Of a stretch of 64,000 nt of DNA, positions 46,851-58,889 are shown piece by piece. A program made the position numbers and the translations under genes. The notes beneath the pieces were generated by a model that was not told where the DNA came from, ran no database searches, and saw only the letters and a program-made list of their open reading frames with translations. This stretch comes from Erodium maritimum (lineage: Eukaryota > Streptophyta > Magnoliopsida > Geraniales > Geraniaceae): the NCBI GenBank assembly GCA_963921825.1, contig OY997588.1:54072803-54136802 (forward strand), read 5' to 3'. Each line of letters begins with the position of its first letter. Within the stretch, counting starts at the first letter, position 1.

Positions 46851-47600
46851 GGGATGTGATAATAGTCCAGATGTATCAGTAATTGGTGGAGGAGATCGGT
46901 CAGTTGATGTTAACCGTGATGGGCGGAATATTTTTCCTCTCCGACGTCGCGCTTCCCTACAGCAGTCGTTTGACCTAAAGAGGCTGCATAGGAGATTTCG
47001 CCTGATTGTGTGGGCCAACAAAAGCACTTGATACCGAGTCCCGATCGTTCTTAGGGTGAGAAATCGGGGTCCAACTATGTTTTCTGTCGTACACTCGCTC
47101 TTGAAAAAGGTTGTGACAATGTTTGAAGCTATCACGAGGAAGAGAAGAACCACCCGATAGGTAGCCACGAATTGCCTTCGGAGATGCACCGTCCTTCTGA
47201 CATATCAACGCTAAGATTTGCAAGCACGACAAAGAAAAGCATGAGGGAAGTATGGATCTCATGTGGCAGCATGGATCTGCGCGGTAACAACATGGGGTGG
47301 CTAGAGTTGAGACAACCCTCAGCCCCTTGTATTTTTACTATTATTTGATTGAAATTAAATATGTAAGTATAATATAATCACAATATAGATAAATAAATAA
47401 ATAAGTCCTTTTTTGGGAATAAAACGAAAATGTGTGAATTTGAGTAACATAAGATCACTTTTTTTCAACGAGGCAACATGGGTGAGAACCGAGAACATTT
47501 AAAACAAACAAAAAATGCGATAAAAATTAAAGTGCCAGATAATTCCATAGTGTTTCTGCATATGGCTACCACAGTGAACAAGATCGCCTCGAGAACAGTC
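46850..47600. other. Unassigned intergenic DNA
   Basis: 46860-47330 is less AT-rich than its surroundings, with overlapping open frames on the minus strand (46824-47189, 46975-47262) and a broken plus frame. No motif is recognised in any of them. Confidence 0.3.
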
Positions 47601-48099
47601 GCATGAAGATCAGAATAGAGGTTTGGTGAACCTGACTTTGAGTCTCGATAAAGCGCAAATGGATAGCACAGTCTTCCTTGGTGTCAACATTGAGCAACCC
47701 CATCTGATACAAATGAGGCCCTAAGTATGAATGGAATTGCCAGGAAAAGACTTGCTACAAGACCGCAGTGTATGAGCTAGGTGGTAAAGTACCACCGAGG
47801 ACTCAACAGATGGATAGAACCTGTTAACAATCTATTGGCCTTCAACTCTCTCATAAGGATAAGTGGGGGGTTTTCCTACCTCTCGCCTTGCGTGACATTG
47901 TGTGTCCCCTCTTCTGGTGGTGAAATAATTTGGGAATTTATCTCTCTTTACGTTGCGCATCCCTCCCTGAGGATCTAAGGCCATCTGCACAAGGGTGCGA
48001 CCTTGATTAGTTACTTGTGTCTGAGGCTCAGTAGGACAAAAAACCCACCTCTAACCTTGTGCCTCTACTCTCCATGGCTGCCTCCCATCTCAACTAAAA

Positions 48100-48990
48100 G
48101 TCTCGAGGTCTACCCGTAGAAGGCTTAGGCATATCCTTTGTATACCAAAGGCAGGTTAAAGGCCTCCAGCCCGGGTTTGCGCCCAAGTTTGTCATTCTCG
48201 TTTCTCTTCAAGAACTTTCTTCCTCTATGTTCCATTTCCGCCCTTATCAAGGGCATAGTCAGTGTTCATCTGGTCCTAATCCATCTAATATCTTTGTACA
48301 TCCCTGAATCACATGGCCATATGTCGCACCTAAAGCAGTGGTCTAGCAACCTTCAGAAATATTTTCTTTTTTTGAGGTTGGCCAATGTTGATCTTGACAC
48401 AAATTCAAATGTATCATCTCTAGCTCGTGTTGGGTATTTCACAATCCATATCCATGCAGGTCACTATAGAGTTCTCATGCGAATACCCGTCTTCCCATTC
48501 ATTGTGTCGATAAGAAAGTTCGCCACCCATATCCACATGGATGTGTGAGTGAGGCTGAAGTTAGTCGAATGCATATGGGATTTGACACATGTTAAGACCA
48601 AAAGGGCCTTGAAGAACGCCCACGTCTCCCCTACTAGGACCCAAGCCTTGTCTCCCATCGACTAAAAGAAGAAACCGAGAATCATGTTTCCCAATGGCAT
48701 GATATCCATGTTTGGGACCTTCAAAAGTCATCCATAATATATACCAAGGCTTGTTGGTTGTAAGGTTGAGCGGAATGAAAATTTTCGCTCAACGTGTGGT
48801 CGAAATAACCAACATGACTTTCCAACTATTCCTCAGGGATTAGGATCTCCTCAAACAAAATCCGCCAATCTTGCCTCCAGACCTTCTGGTGTTTGTCCTC
48901 GCCCTCCTAATTGGCATACAAGTTCCATGTGGAGAAAGAAGAGTGCATGTCCATTAGTAACCGATGTTGCTACTATGAACCCCAAATATA
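48100..48990 (-). pseudogene. LINE E: DUF4283-type ORF1 relic
   Basis: On the minus strand the frame over 48658-48464 reads GETWAFFKALLVL ... MWIWVANFLIDTMNGKTGIRM. This follows the DUF4283 pattern 'GPW.F....L.L ... W...  LP...M....G' of plant LINE ORF1 proteins. Further along, in broken frames, come VKINIGQPQKKKIFLKV and a CFRCD...C segment that would be the zinc knuckle. Many stops are present. No ORF2 follows, so this is a separate truncated copy and not part of the LINE at 49480-53440. Confidence 0.5.
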
Positions 48991-49009
48991 CCTTTCAGTA
49001 GAGAAAACA

Positions 49010-49470
49010 GACGCAAAATCGATATAACCAAAACTTTAAACAAAATGTTAACTCTTAATTTCATGTATATCACACAACTACTCCCGGACGATAAACTTTA
49101 TGAAATTTAAACCCTACTCAAAGTCTCCAACTAAAAAAAACTCAATCAACAAATGAGATAATCATAACTAAAAAGTTATTTATTCTTATGTAATTAAGGT
49201 GACATTTTTTTTGTTTTGGACGAAAGGTGCTAATTTGTTGATTGTCCGAAAGAATAATACAATAAAGTGCATCAGGAAAAATATTACTCGATCACTGAAG
49301 AACAGACGTAAAATGAGCTAGCTAGCCAATGAGATGATATGCTCACAATACTTTTAACAAAAATGAGAGTAATACTCTCTTTTTGTAGAAAAAATGACAA
49401 ATTTCCCGAATCATTGTGCCTAACGAGGTGAGGGTGGGGCCCCCTCAAGATCATATTGATTAAAACTCGG
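49010..49470. other. AT-rich spacer between two minus-strand LINE relics
   Basis: No coding content or clear repeat seen. Confidence 0.4.
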
Positions 49471-49479
49471 CATTTGATC

Positions 49480-52400
49480 GAATGAAAATCGGTCCATCCC
49501 CCAAAGCTAAGATGTTCTTTAGAGTTGTACCAATTGCATATGCTTCAATGATCAGTAGGAACTACACAACCGGGAGCTCCCCATTCTTGGCCAACCCAAC
49601 CATCCCACCATTGGTTCATGCTATTATCCCCCACGTTGATTGGCCAGAATCCAGAAACAATGGTTCATCGACATTTATAATGGTCCTCCCCAAAGGAGGC
49701 AGAATCTATTTAGAAGGAGATTTAGTGGACGGTATCCAAGGAACCGAGACTATGGAGTTCGCCTCACGTCATGCTAGTAGATTCACCTTAGCAGCCGATT
49801 CCACCACATAGCAGACGGGGTAGTGGCACCCCAAACTAGAGCATTCCAGGTCTTTCATATCCTCTAGAGGAAACAGAGTATCTATGACAATCGGCCTGGG
49901 TTCGCACCCGTCGTGATAGATTCTCACCATGCACAAAACTGTATATTTTTCCCCGTAGTTGGAAGGCCCCCCCAGACAGGACCAGCAAGTCTTCGTAAAC
50001 CCACAGGTGACTGGACGTTTCCCTTGATCGACCACAAATAGCATAAAGCTAAGAAATATGGACAATAATTTGTTGAATAATCTAAGCTACCTAACAGTTT
50101 CAGAGAGATACCTCAATAAGAATATCTGCAGGCAAGGCTGGATGGGAATTCTCAACAAGGATGAACATATTGCCAACTCTCCATTCAGACGAGCCTGATG
50201 TCTGATGTCTAATGGCAACCAATATTTTGTACCCTCCTTAGTAGAATAGAGACCATTTTGATCATTAGCCCAATACCATTCGTCAATGTTCCTCTCCCCC
50301 GAAAATGGTATTTTGAGGATATGATCTTACTTACACTCGCTAAAGATTTTTCGAATGAGGTCCACATACCAACATCGAGAACAATGACCATTAATCTCGC
50401 CACTAGGGCTCCATCTAGAACCGAGAATACCGTTTGGAACCTAGATTCCAATCATATTAACCAAGTACTATCCATAATCTGCGTAGTTCAGCCATCACCT
50501 ATAGCAATCCAAACATCGTCTAGTAGAAGCGCTTTTGTAGAAAACATGTTGGAACAGGTAAAACTTGGACAAAGACCACCTTTGCGTGTAAGAAATCTAA
50601 AGATATAAAGTATTTATCTTTTAATACTCTAGAAACCAACGATTGTGGTTTATGTATTAGTCCCCAGGCTTGCTTCTCAAGAAGAGTCATATTGAAATCC
50701 TGGAGAAGACAAAAACCCATACTCTCATATGCCTTGGGTGTATAAAGTTTATTCGAATCTTCCTAAATAATAGGCCTTTCTTCGATCGAATCCCCCCCCC
50801 CCCTCCACCACCACCAATATTTGGCTAATGCTACATGTATATAGTTTATAATTCACCTGGGGATCCGACAGACATAATGTAGACGGGTAAGGAAGTTAGA
50901 ATCGATCGAATCATAACTTCTCTCACTGACGGCGATAGGAGTTTTCCATCCCACGATCTAATTCTAGTGATAACCAGATCACCCGAGTAAGGCATAGCGT
51001 GATTCTGATTACTCCTAGTTATGTTTGGGACCCCTAAGTACACGAAAGTTGTCGATATTTCTCCGATGGATAGGATATCACAACATTCTCGGCGGATATC
51101 ATCTAGGGTGTTCGTAGTGAAGAAGGATGATGATTTGTGGAAATTAAGAACCTTACCAGATTGAATCCAACATGTTTCTAGTATGTACCGGACCTTGTAT
51201 GCTTCACTCGAAATATATCAACAGAAGATATAGAAATCATTAGCGAAGAACATGTGGGATATAGTCAGTGCTCCTCGTACTACTAATACCCCATAAATAT
51301 CCCTAGTCCTTTGCGCTACCCTGAGGAGCTAGAATAAACCTTCCATACAAAACAGAAAAAAAGAAGGCGAGAGAGGGTCGCCTTGACGAATTCCCTATGA
51401 CGGAGTGAATATTTGTATTTCTCGCCCACCCAAGGAAACCGAGCATCGAACTATATGCATATAAAAGGATAAGAAGACGATTCATTCTACCGAGAATTTA
51501 TCACCGCCTGGCTTTTCATGTGCAGATAGTGAATAATCTCAAACAAAATCAAGACATTATCTTGAATACATCTACTTGGGATAAACACGCCTTGAAATTC
51601 TGATATCACATGTTGGAGAAATGGGCGTAGGAGATTCGTAAGGTCGAAGGTCAGTGATCACCTCTGGGTCCAGTTTCTTAGGTATAAGAACGACAGATAT
51701 GTCAATTAGATCTGGATCAAAGTATCACTTTTCCAACACCATTTGGATGAAACAGATAACATCATCGGTCATCACGGTCCAGTCTCCAGGGCTTTATCCG
51801 GTTCCAGGGCTTTATCTGGAATACCACCTCTCTAATTTCTCGTTTAGTAGTCGAAAAAAGAAGTCTCTAGCTCTTAAGTGCAGTAATCCATGATTGTAGC
51901 TTGATAGGAAAACGGGATGAATCTGAATGTTGCATAGTGAAAAGCTCTAAAAAAATAATTAGTAACGAGATCACGCACCCCAGTCTCCAAGGTGACTTCC
52001 ATTACCCTGTTAGTTTTAACAGACACCACAGAGTTGATGCGTCTTCTATAAGATGTTGTTGCATGGAAAAACTTTGAGTTCTTATCCCCATCCATAAGCC
52101 AGTGATTTATCGCTCATAGGTGCCAAAACACTTTTTGTGTACATAAGGCCCTTTCATACTGTTTCTGGATCGCCTCCCTTCTATGTACTCCTACTCGATC
52201 AATGAGACCATTGAGATCCGCAACACGTCTCTAGCACCACATAATATGGTTAAGGTTCTATCAGAAATAAGCCGGCCTCAATCGTCCAGCGATGACCTGA
52301 TTTGTCGAATAATGTCCTTTATCGGGGTATTGGTGGATTTATCCCATCCCTCCTACACCACCTTCCCATATTCCATGTCTCGGGTCCACCTGAGATTGAA

Positions 52401-53440
52401 ATCGAAATTTAGGGTTGACCCTACCTTGCATTTGGCGTGCTAGGGACAAGAGGATAGATCAATGGACAGAGGTTGTAGTACCCGTATTACAAATATCCAG
52501 CTTCGGTATAGTGTAGTAAAAAAACCTGGATATCAATGCCCGGTCCAACCGAGATTCAATATGGCAATTATGGTTTATATTCCTCTGAACCAGGTTAATT
52601 GGTCATATGTCATCGGGATATCCATCAGGTCCAGCTCCTCAATCACTGTGCGGAAATCATCAATAAGATATTGAGGGTATGCCCCCCCTCCCCGAGTCAC
52701 ATATTGATTGAGAATACCATTAAAGTCTCCTAGGAGTATTCATCGAGACCGAGCAGGGTGGTGAAGTCGGCGTAGGAGGTCCTATGTTCGATGTCTTATC
52801 TCCTGTCTCGCTTCTCCATAGATTCTAGTGAGTCACACATCATCATGTCCTGATAAGAGAATTCCACATCAATAAAGTGTCCGTCCACATCCCGTTGGAC
52901 CAAGTCCACCCCTACAACCCAGAACATGGCTAGTCCACTTTGTGTATTTGATACAGAAACACATATGTGTCCATGAAACCCCAAGGAACTTTTAAGCAAC
53001 AAACAACTCTTTGCATATAAGAGTGTCTCAGACAAGAAGATCACATGGGGCCTATGAATGCGAATCAGGTGGCGAAGGTGCTGCTTATGTACCCTAGAGC
53101 CCAACCCCTGTCAATTCCATGTAAAAATTCTGAAATTAGGCGTCACCGGTTGAGAATTAGGATTAGGAATCGATCTCGAACCCGGATATGATCGGCGTTG
53201 GTATTGAGGTATCGACGTCGGCTCGAGAGGTCTAGTGGAGACGCGTTTAGGGAGACACCGACATCTGGAACGGAAGGGATCGGGAAGCGAAAATCAATTC
53301 TGGAGTTGAGACTACGATTGTCCCAACGAAGTTGGAGACAAACGCTATTAGGACAGAGAAAGTGGATCATACTTGAGTCGGGAGGTACAACAGCAACATC
53401 GTGGGAGTATAAATGTCGATGCGCTAGAGACACTGCGAAC
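49480..53440 (-). mobile_element. LINE D: decayed L1-type LINE with C-terminal RNase H
   Basis: Read on the minus strand: the end of ORF1 (53433-53143), then ORF2 with endonuclease (from about 53140, GSRVHKQHLRHLIRIHRP and VIFLSETLL), a DGDKNSKFFHATTSYRRRIN segment (52095-52030), reverse transcriptase, YLGVPNITRSNQNHAM and PVYIMS (51043-50860), a zf-RVT-adjacent LLEKQAWGLIHKPQSLVSRVL (about 50690), and an RNase H-like end (RTIINVDEPL ... IEAYAIGTTLK, 49710-49500). Stops and frame changes are common. The ORF2 N-terminus is the same family as LINE C on the opposite strand. The 3' tail is not identifiable. Confidence 0.7.
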
Positions 53441-53444
53441 GAAA

Positions 53445-53790
53445 CCCTAACAAGTCCATATTTTTCTTTAAGGTGACATTGTTAGGAGAGCCTAATCTCT
53501 AAAAGAGTAGCTCAAATCAAATGGGTAATTGAATAAAGAACCCATATAATAAATAAGTGGATACCTAGTATATATTATAATTGAAAGAAAAGTAAATTCC
53601 AAATGTGAAGACCGGGGATTGAGTGGGTTAAACGTGACACAAGAGTCAGAGCACTATGCTAGAATTCTAGATTCCCACATCCGTGACTACTTTTATTCAT
53701 CTCTCACCCTCTTTAAATTATATCATCGAACCAAATAAAAAAACAACCTACGTGTAAATCAAAGGGACAAACGCAACCAAACAAGCCTCT
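53445..53790. other. Upstream region of the beta-xylosidase gene
   Basis: AT-rich, without coding content. LINE D begins within about 350 bases of the TATA box, so any distal promoter is either short or partly LINE-derived. Confidence 0.4.
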
Positions 53791-53798
53791 ATCCACTC

Positions 53799-53806
53799 TA
53801 TAAATA
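53799..53806 (+). promoter_or_regulatory. TATA box of the beta-xylosidase gene
   Basis: TATAAATA, 72 bases before the ATG at 53878, embedded in CTCTATAAATAC; a plausible transcription start lies about 30 bases downstream in the CA-rich leader. Confidence 0.7.
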
Positions 53807-53877
53807 CTTGCCATTCCATCACTCACAAAAACACACACACGATCAATAAAAAATAAAAGGTTGGCAAGAACCAGAAA

Positions 53878-56800
53878 ATGGGTTCTTCTCATCACGATCA
53901 CACAAACTCAAGCTCTAACTCAAACTCGTATCGGTTCTTCTCCGTCGTTGTCATCGTCGGGGCCTTGATATTTTCTCAGGCGGAGGTTGGGGAGTCGCAG
54001 CGGCCTCCGTTCGCGTGCGACCCACGGAACGGGGTCACGGGGAGCCTCAAGTTCTGCCGGAGAAACGTGCCGGTGCACGTGAGGGTTCGGGACTTGATAG
54101 GGAGGCTGACGTTGGGGGAGAAGACGAGGCTGCTGGTGAACAATGCCATAGACGTGCCGAGGCTGGGCATAAGGGGATACGAGTGGTGGTCGGAGGCTCT
54201 GCACGGCGTCTCCAATGTCGGCCCCGGCACCAAGTTCGGCGGCCAATTCCCCGCCGCCACCAGCTTCCCTCAAGTCATCACCGCCGCCGCGTCCTTCAAC
54301 TCTTCCTTGTGGGAGCAAATCGGACGGGTACCACTGCCAACCATTTCTTTCGCCTCATTCATTTTTTTTTATACATCACAAATAATATTTTAATCCTCTA
54401 AATAGATAGATTATCTTCTTATATAATAAATAAAATATTATAATACAAACTGATGTCCCCATCTATAGATGCTCTACCACCTCACCCATCACCTTCACCA
54501 TTATCATGCTCATTTATATATCTGAAAATCATATAATAATGTGAAAATCAGACAAATTTTAATTTTTTTCTCCTTACTAGTGTGGATATAAGGTGTCATC
54601 CAAATTAATTAGACAATAATACTACCGGCCTTTAATCGAAGAGGCAACACAACACTGTGCGATCCAGAACGTGCAACAATGTGTACGCTAAAAATACAAC
54701 AAACGTGCACAGCAATAGTACAACAAACTACACACCAAAACGTAATTAGGGCCCATAAAAGCGCACCTAGTGCAGACAAAAACACCAACAAATATAATTA
54801 TTTTAAAAACAGTAAAACACAAATAACTAAATAAATAAAACTAAATGTAACCGAAACATTAAAGCGCGAATATATTAAGTTATGGGCAATGTTGGGAATT
54901 GCTTGGAAAGTGAAATTGGCCTTTCTTGGCAACCTAGGCTTTTCCTTTCGGATTTGATAGCATTATAGGCTATAATATAATGCAAATCATTAGTTTTTCA
55001 CACGTATTGTTTTTGGACTCAATACTAAATCAAGACTTCAATTTACAAGATACACTATCTATGATATTTTTGTGTTTCTTTACGTAAGAAGCACGAACAT
55101 CTTATGCATAAAAGATTTGTGATAATTGTATGCTTGTTATTTCAATCTCATGTTAACTAATTAAAACCAAGTAAGGAAGCAATATATATGTACGTGGGAT
55201 AATGAAGAAGGATTATTGAAGTATAAAATTAGTGTTCTAAAAATCCCGACTAGACTCCGGCTAAACGTCCGTCTAGACGTCAATTTCTTATTGGCCGACC
55301 CGATTAATCTCCGATTAATTTGATGAATTCCCGACGATTAATCCCTGTTTAATCCTCGGTTAATCCCAAAAGTTCTTAGTCGTCCTATTAGCGCCTAACT
55401 ATTTTTTAAACCTTGATAAAAATAGATTGGGATAAAAATAATTGTGAGGACAAAACGGACCCATATATAAGGTCACATGGCAAGTGGCAGGCCATGAATA
55501 GAAGATGAAAGCGATGTTGCCATCGCCACTATACAACTTACATGCTTTCTGTGTTGCGTGTGAAATAAGGTTTCAATCGGTTTAGTTGTTAACGGTTGCT
55601 TCATATTTGTTGATAAATAGACTCTCACGTTAGTCCCATAACATAATTATTTGGCACTTTTCAGTCCAAGCATCGTATTTTATACTATTATTTATGACAT
55701 CATTATATATATATTTTTGAGAGATTTATGTTAAATTTTTATACATCAATAAAAAGATATAAATACACCTGATGACGTACATGACGAATAATAATACGCA
55801 TTACAAACTCTAGATTAGAATAAAAACAGTACAACACAATGCATACAGACAGTAACATGTGCACGCCTTAAGGATAATAAATGCACACTCATCCACGGTC
55901 GAACTCGAGACTGTTTATATGAAAAGTTGAGCCTTGACAACTATAGTATCCTCTTAGAGATCTTATCCATAGATTATTAATAGGATGGTTGAAATCGTCC
56001 ACGATTCTGTTGTAGATAGAAAAAACTTTAGGTACTAACTATCTCAAACTTATAAATCTCAAGAACTTGCTGCTAACTTATTAGTCGATCAGATTAGGCC
56101 TGTAGACTTAAGGTAATTACACAAACTAACATTTTCCGTTAAAAATGACAGAAAATGTTAGAAAAAACTCAGAGAACTAACTGTCATATGACTATTGAAC
56201 TTACAAACTAACTGTACACTTGTAAGTTTTAGAGTTTCTCCAAATTTTGAACGAAAAATGTTAGTTTGTGGAATTACCTTAAGCCTACGGGCCTAATTTG
56301 ATTGACTAAGAAGTCAACAATCAGTTCACGAGCAATACAACTCGACGATAGTTAGTTCCTGATTTTACCCCTTGTTGATACGAAGTTATACTATTGACTG
56401 ACAATTTAAAAGAATGTGTCGTAACGTAAATTTGTTGAGGTAAGTAACATAATATATGAGGATAATTGGACAGGTGGTTTCGGATGAAGGGCGAGCAATG
56501 TACAACGGTGGAGCGGCAGGGTTGACATACTGGAGCCCAAACGTGAACATATTCCGTGACCCACGGTGGGGACGGGGACAGGAGACTCCCGGAGAAGACC
56601 CGACGCTTGCGGCCAAATACGCGGTGAGCTATGTAAGGGGATTGCAAGATATCAGGGGCCAGAGTCTCAAAGTAGCCGCCTGTTGCAAGCATTACACGGC
56701 CTACGACCTCGACAATTGGAATGGTGTGGACCGTTTCCATTTCAACGCCAAGGTCATTTATATCCACTTTTTACTTCATTATTACGAAAATAACCCTTTG

Positions 56801-58705
56801 GGTAATTCCTTGCACGTCAGGGCTTGTACACTCAATTATGTCTGATGACGTGGCAGGTGAGTCAGCAAGACCTTGAGGACACGTACAACGTTCCGTTCAA
56901 GGCCTGTGTGGTGGAAGGTGAGGTGGCAAGTGTGATGTGTTCTTACAACCAAGTCAACGGCAAGCCCACTTGCGCTGACCCTAACCTTCTCAAGAACACT
57001 ATCCGTGGCCAGTGGAAGCTCAATGGGTAAGTGCTCAATTCATTTGATTTCTTATACTGTACATCAATAAGTGGATCACTAAAATTATATTTAAATTTTA
57101 ATCTTACAGATACATCGTGTCAGACTGTGACTCGGTTGGAGTTTTGTTCGACACGCAACACTACACGGCGACGCCGGAAGAGGCAGCTGCCATCACCATA
57201 AAATCAGGTTAGTCTCTACTCTCCTCTAGCGAAGGTGAAGCCACACACATATAAAGATGATAAATATGTTATATGTGATGTAGGTTTGGATTTGGATTGT
57301 GGGCCGTTCTTGGCGATCCACACGCAAGCAGCGATAGGGAAGGGGTTGTTAAGCGAGGCGGACGTGGATATGGCTTTAGCGAATACCATAACGGTCCAAA
57401 TGAGATTGGGCATGTTCGACGGAGAGCCGTCGGCCCAGCCCTACGGTAGATTGGGCCCCAGGGATGTTTGCAAGCCGGCCCACAACGAGTTGGCTCGGGA
57501 GGCCGCCCAGCAAGGCATTGTCTTGCTACACAACAGGGGACAGCTCCCACTGTCCACGGCCCGACATCACGTGGTTGCGGTTATTGGGCCTAACTCGGAT
57601 GTCACAGAAACCATGATAGGAAACTATGCCGGTAATATTTCATTTTATATTATATTGGTGTCACGATGAGTCCAATTAAGTCGGGGCCAATGTTGTAGGA
57701 ATCGCATGTGGGTACACAAGTCCGTTACAAGGAATTGCCAGATACGTTAAGACAGCTCACCAGAAAGGTTGCGCCAACGTTGCTTGTGAAAGCACCCAAT
57801 CGTTTGGTCTGGCGGAAGTATCCGCCAGACATGCCGATGCGGCTGTTTTGGTAATGGGGCTCGACCAATCAATAGAGGCCGAGTTCAGGGACCGGAAAGG
57901 CCTGCTCCTGCCAGGACACCAGCAGGAGCTCGTCTCTAGGGTCGCAATGGCCTCTCGGGGTCCGGTTGTGCTCGTCATCATGAGCGGTGGGCCTATCGAC
58001 GTCTCCTTCGCCAAGAACGACCCTAGAATCGCAGCCATCTTGTGGGTTGGATATCCCGGACAGGCCGGAGGAACGGCCATCGCGGACGTGCTTTTCGGGA
58101 CCACTAACCCAAGCGGGAAGCTGCCAATGACATGGTATCCCCAACAATATTTGGCCAAAGTTCCTATGACGGACATGGCTCTCAGAGCCAACCCTGCGCG
58201 AGGGTACCCCGGAAGAACATACAGGTTCTACAAAGGTCCCGTCGTGTTCCCGTTCGGGCACGGGTTGAGCTACTCTCGTTTCGTGCATTCGATCGCAGAA
58301 GCTCCTACCAGCCTTATGGTGTCGCTAGCCGCCAAGTTGAGGAACACCACACTGTCGAGCAATGCGGTCAAGGCTAAGCATACCGATTGCCACACACTTC
58401 CGCTAGGGGTTCACATTGATGTTGAAAATGCAGGGAGGATGGACGGATCTCATACCTTGCTTCTCTTCTCGTCTCCTCCTGTCGGAAAATGGTCATCCAA
58501 CAAGCAACTGGTTAGTTTTGAGAAAGTTCACTTACTTGCGGGATCGAAACAGAGAGTCAGGATTGATCTTGATGTTTGCAAGCATCTGAGTATCGTCGAT
58601 GAATATGGAATCCGAAGGATTCCAATGGGAGAACACAATCTTCACATCGGAGATGTCAAGCATTCGATTTCCCTTGAAGCAAACTTGGAAGGGATGAAGG
58701 TTTAG
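53878..58705 (+). CDS. BXL: Beta-D-xylosidase / alpha-L-arabinofuranosidase, GH3, six exons, intact
   Basis: A secreted cell-wall enzyme that removes terminal xylose (often also arabinose) from xylan and arabinoxylan side chains. Exons: 53878-54327, 56474-56752, 56857-57026, 57110-57207, 57284-57631, 57699-58705. All junctions are GT-AG and join in frame to give 783 residues, about the family's usual length. The N-terminus carries a hydrophobic signal core ([16 protein letters not shown], residues 20-35). GH3 N-domain signatures: [38 protein letters not shown]. The nucleophile is the first Asp of VSDCDSV (D305). The C-domain has [11 protein letters not shown] (acid/base candidate E508 or E510) and [12 protein letters not shown], followed by a fibronectin-III-like tail. 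The wording is closest to the BXL1/BXL2 group, from memory. Intron 1 is 2146 bases; the others are 67-104. The exon 2 donor is GTCATT, weaker than usual. Confidence 0.93.
55230..55400. repeat. Short dispersed repeat with 'CCGATTAAT' phrases
   Basis: Contains AAATCCCGACTAGACTCCG, then several degenerate copies of CGATTAATCYC and TTAGTCGTCCTATTAGCGCC. The wording looks like a short non-coding plant repeat rather than unique intron DNA. No terminal inverted repeats were found; family not named. Confidence 0.45.
56030..56360. mobile_element. Foldback MITE (~331 bp) in intron 1 of the beta-xylosidase gene
   Basis: Two arms of about 145 bases are imperfect inverted copies: AGGTACTAACTATC at the left against GATAGTTAGTTCCT at the right. 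Inwards follow ATTAGGCCTGTAG / CTACGGGCCTAAT and TTAAGGTAATTAC / GGAATTACCTTAA. A loop of about 60 bases remains. There is no open frame. Target-site duplication not certain. Confidence 0.75.
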
Positions 58706-58876
58706 GAAACTTATTACAGGTACAGAAAGTTTCATAATATTATGCAACTGTGATTGCTTTGAAGAAAAAAGCATCAGTATTATGTAATTGTTATATAGAA
58801 ACAGAATAGGTATTGAGTCCATCCATTCTGTGAAGACAGAATAGATTACAAAATTGTACTATTTTTCAAGAAAAGT

Positions 58877-58882
58877 AATAAA
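58877..58882 (+). terminator. Polyadenylation signal of the beta-xylosidase gene
   Basis: AATAAA, 172 bases after the stop codon, inside an AT-rich 3' UTR. Confidence 0.5.
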
Positions 58883-58889
58883 GAAGCAA

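Larger units (their letters stand above)
54328..56473 (+). other. Intron 1 of the beta-xylosidase gene
   Basis: It is 2146 bases, 20 or more times longer than the other introns, and AT-rich. It holds a dispersed 'GATTAATC' repeat near 55230-55400 and a foldback MITE at 56030-56360, which ends about 110 bases before the acceptor. No coding sequence seen. Confidence 0.8.

Noticed and set aside
47770-47830. tRNA- or SINE-like words (GAGCTAGGTGGTAAAG)
   Set aside because: No A-box/B-box spacing, no cloverleaf and no oligo-A tail that I can support.
49482-49811. 109-codon plus-strand frame as a gene
   Set aside because: The opposite strand reads as the RNase H part of LINE D (RTIINVDEPL, IEAYAIGTTLK), so this is a shadow.
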